This document shows positions 1 through 3,000 of a stretch of 5,835 bases of DNA, piece by piece. The stretch covers positions 1 to 5,835 of the forward strand of contig CAZUMS010000059.1 in assembly GCA_964621525.1 (NCBI GenBank), given 5' to 3'. The stretch comes from CAZMGV01 sp964621525 [NCBI: uncultured bacterium]. GTDB lineage: Bacteria > JAGRBM01. The position numbers were made by a program, and so were the translations under genes. The stretch's first letter is position 1. Every line of letters begins with the position of its first letter. Below the pieces are notes generated by a model. That model was not told where the DNA came from. It did not search any database and saw only the letters and a list, made by a program, of their open reading frames with translations.

Positions 1-3000
1 CGGCTGCGTTATAGGCATAGGCCTTGACCCGGGCTCCCGCCACCTCGATCCGGTCGAGATGGAATGCGAACTGGCCGGCCGAAATCTGCGGATTGACCGG
101 AGACCGGCAGCTCGCCACAGAGTTCGGGATTGGCGCCCCCGGTGGCGTGGCCACCGGGCAATCGGTTGTCGCCGTGGTCAGACTGTGGAAATAGGAGTAA
201 TTCGACAACATGGCGGACGGCAGTACCGTTTCGCCGCCATAGAACACGTCACTGAAATAGATCGGCAATGACAGCGGGAACGGGATCGTTTCGATTCCGG
301 CAATGGCGGGCTTGGCAACGATCGCCATTTTTTCGCCCACCGTCTTCGTCTCGGCCCGGCGTGTATAGTACTCGCGGTAATTGCTGGGACCCACCGTATT
401 CGATCCTTCGGCCATGGCGAGGAACAGACCGGTCCGGGCCCAGACGTTCTGGCAGTCGCCCGTGGCACCCGTGCAGTTCGGAGAACTGTTGTCCCAGTCG
501 GCTTTCAAGTAGGCAACGCCCGTGCCGTCGCCGCGCCGGACAATGCGGGTCTGGACATTGTTGTATCCGCCCGCCCAGAGACTGCGGCGAGGGATACCGA
601 TGACGCGGCGATTGAAAATGTCCGCCGTGGAGCCCGCTACGCCGTACACAGGCGTAATATTGTTCTTCACCACATTAGCGCCGATATTGCTGGTATCGCC
701 GCCAATATAGGTCGGGACTGTTTCCTGGCCGTTCGGATCAGGAGCATCGCCGGGGAGCGTGCGCGAAATCTGGGAAAAATATGGGTTCACCCAGGTCATT
801 GACGAGTAATCCGTAATACCCGTGCGCAGGCGTGTCAGCACCACATGCTGCTCCGGCGAACTCCCGGTCGGGAAGAACCCGTTTACGGCAAACGGGACCA
901 AGATCATGCCGGTGAAATCGATACCCATCCGGCCGTTGATCGTGGCACTGGGCCGCGTCGGGATCATCAGGTCGTGGACCAGGAAACCCGGAATCAGGTT
1001 GTAGTCGCCATCCGTCGGCAGCAGGCCCGCCAGATTCAGCTGGTAATGCACCTTGTTGCCAACACCATTGATACCGGACCCGTTATCGCCGTAATCCATA
1101 CGGACTGCGCCGATCTGGGTCGAGAAGCCTTCTTCGTCCACCTTGCGGCCCGAAGTCGCGGGATTACCGGTGGTCTGCCAGTAACCGACTGCATCCAGAC
1201 CGGTCTGATACTCGTCAGGCGATGCGCCCGGGAGATAGTTGTTTCTGAAGCAACTGCGGTACCGGGAAGACTTCGGCGGCGTGGCAGTCGAATCTTCCAG
1301 TGCGTAATACAGCAGCACGTGATGCCACACACCGTCAGCACCGCGATCGAAGTTACCGGATGAGCAGCTCAGATACCGGTAATTTGCGTTCATGGCGCCG
1401 GTACCGAACGGTTCGTTGGTACCCGCAACAGCCCGGACCCCCGCTGTATAGTCATAGGTGCAGGCATTGACAACACCGCTCGCACCGTAGAAGCAGAACT
1501 TGTCGTCACCGGCTGTGTTCGGATTGACCCAGACGATCTGTTCACCCCGGAGATCCGGATTTACGCCCGCCACGCATGACGTGAGGCCCGGCCGCGAATT
1601 GTTGTCGATGGCGGCCGTCATGTCGCACTGTTCGGACAGATACTTGATGTCCTCGAGTTCGAGCCACTCACGCATGGTCCCCGCCGACACCGAATCGGAC
1701 CGGACGGTGACGGCGGCTACGCGTGCCGTGAAATCCTTGTCCTCGGTGGTCGGGCTGTCGCCGCGGATCCGGATCCGGTCGCCCGGCATGTAACCCGCCT
1801 GCTGGTTCAGCACGATAATGTTATCGCCGTCCCCACCGGCGACAGTCCCATTCTCCGCCGCTTCCAGGGCACCGCAACCAGCCGAGGCTCCGCAAACGCC
1901 GCCGGCAGCGCTGGCGCACAGGCAGACCGGGGGTAGCGTATCCCGTTCATCGGCCATCAGGCTCTTGTCATAGGCAACCACCGGCCGGTTCACAATACCG
2001 GCATTGATGCGCAGTCCCAGGTAGGCACCAAGGAGTCGCGGGAATCCGCGCATACGGATCGCATTCACCGGCGCCCTGACCTGGAACGTGACCGGGATCG
2101 GGAACCTCCAGGGCCGGCGGGTGCTTTCCGCTCCCGGGACTCCGGGGTTCGTGCCCGTGCCGCTGCCGGTGCTGGCATTCACGGGCGACAGGACCGCTTC
2201 GAACGCCACGCATCCCGTCGGCGTTGTCGGCGCCGGCCATACGGCCGCACCGTTACCGTCCTTGTCGGTCGGGCTGACTTCCGCCACGACGAGTGCCGAT
2301 GCATCGGCATTGTTATTGATGAGGTCGCGGATGGTCGCAGCCGTCTGCCCTGTCGCGATCCCGGTGGGAATCAGGATCTGCTTGCCGACGACCCGGATCG
2401 AACCGGACAGAACCGTGGTGCAGTCGGAGTACCTGTCGGCCACCCGGATCGAAATGCCCGTACCCGCATCGCCTGCATTGCGTGCCGTCAGCCGGATCGC
2501 ATTGCCCACGCCCGACGGGTCGATCACGGCGCGATTGACCGTCGGCCGGTCATACTGGCTGTAGATCTTCACCTGGAGGCGTTGCGGAGCCGCCCCTACC
2601 GTTACCGGAGTGCGGTCGGTGGCATAGGCCGTCGTCGTGGTACTGAGCTGCGACGGACCGAATGTCGACGCGGTGGCTGAACCGTACAGTGCCTGCGAAC
2701 AGGGCGCGCCCGCAACCGGACAGGTGGAAAGTTCCGCATACAGGATGTCCTGGGCCTGTGCATTGCCATTGATCGCATCGACAATGTTCTGGCCGGTCAT
2801 CGTATAGGGCGCATTCACTATGACCGCGGCTCCGGCAACGGATACGGTGATCGCAGTCCCGCTGTTCAGGACGTTCACGGTCAGGGACGCGTTTGCCCCC
2901 ACGCCGCCGCTCCGGCGCGCGGTCAGCAGGATGTTGTTGCGGTCCGTGGAAGGCACGCCGAGAGCCGGCAGGTCCACCGTGGCCGTGGCATAGTTGTTCA

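Noticed and set aside
138-158. GC-rich 9-bp hairpin considered as an intrinsic terminator
   Set aside because: No T-run follows on either strand and the minus-strand frame reads straight through it.
845-1363. Plus-strand open stretch of 172 codons
   Set aside because: Antisense to the giant gene. Long antisense openings are expected when the sense strand prefers G/C-ending codons. No coherent protein pattern.
1764-1779. Repeated CGGATC units (also frequent elsewhere) considered as a DNA repeat or binding site
   Set aside because: They encode Ile-Arg pairs (ATC CGG), as in GDRIRIR, and follow from codon preference.
2088-2564. Plus-strand open stretch of 158 codons
   Set aside because: Antisense to R3 and the linker. 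Its Ala/Pro/Val-rich look mirrors the sense codons, and there is no gene-like neighbour or ribosome site.
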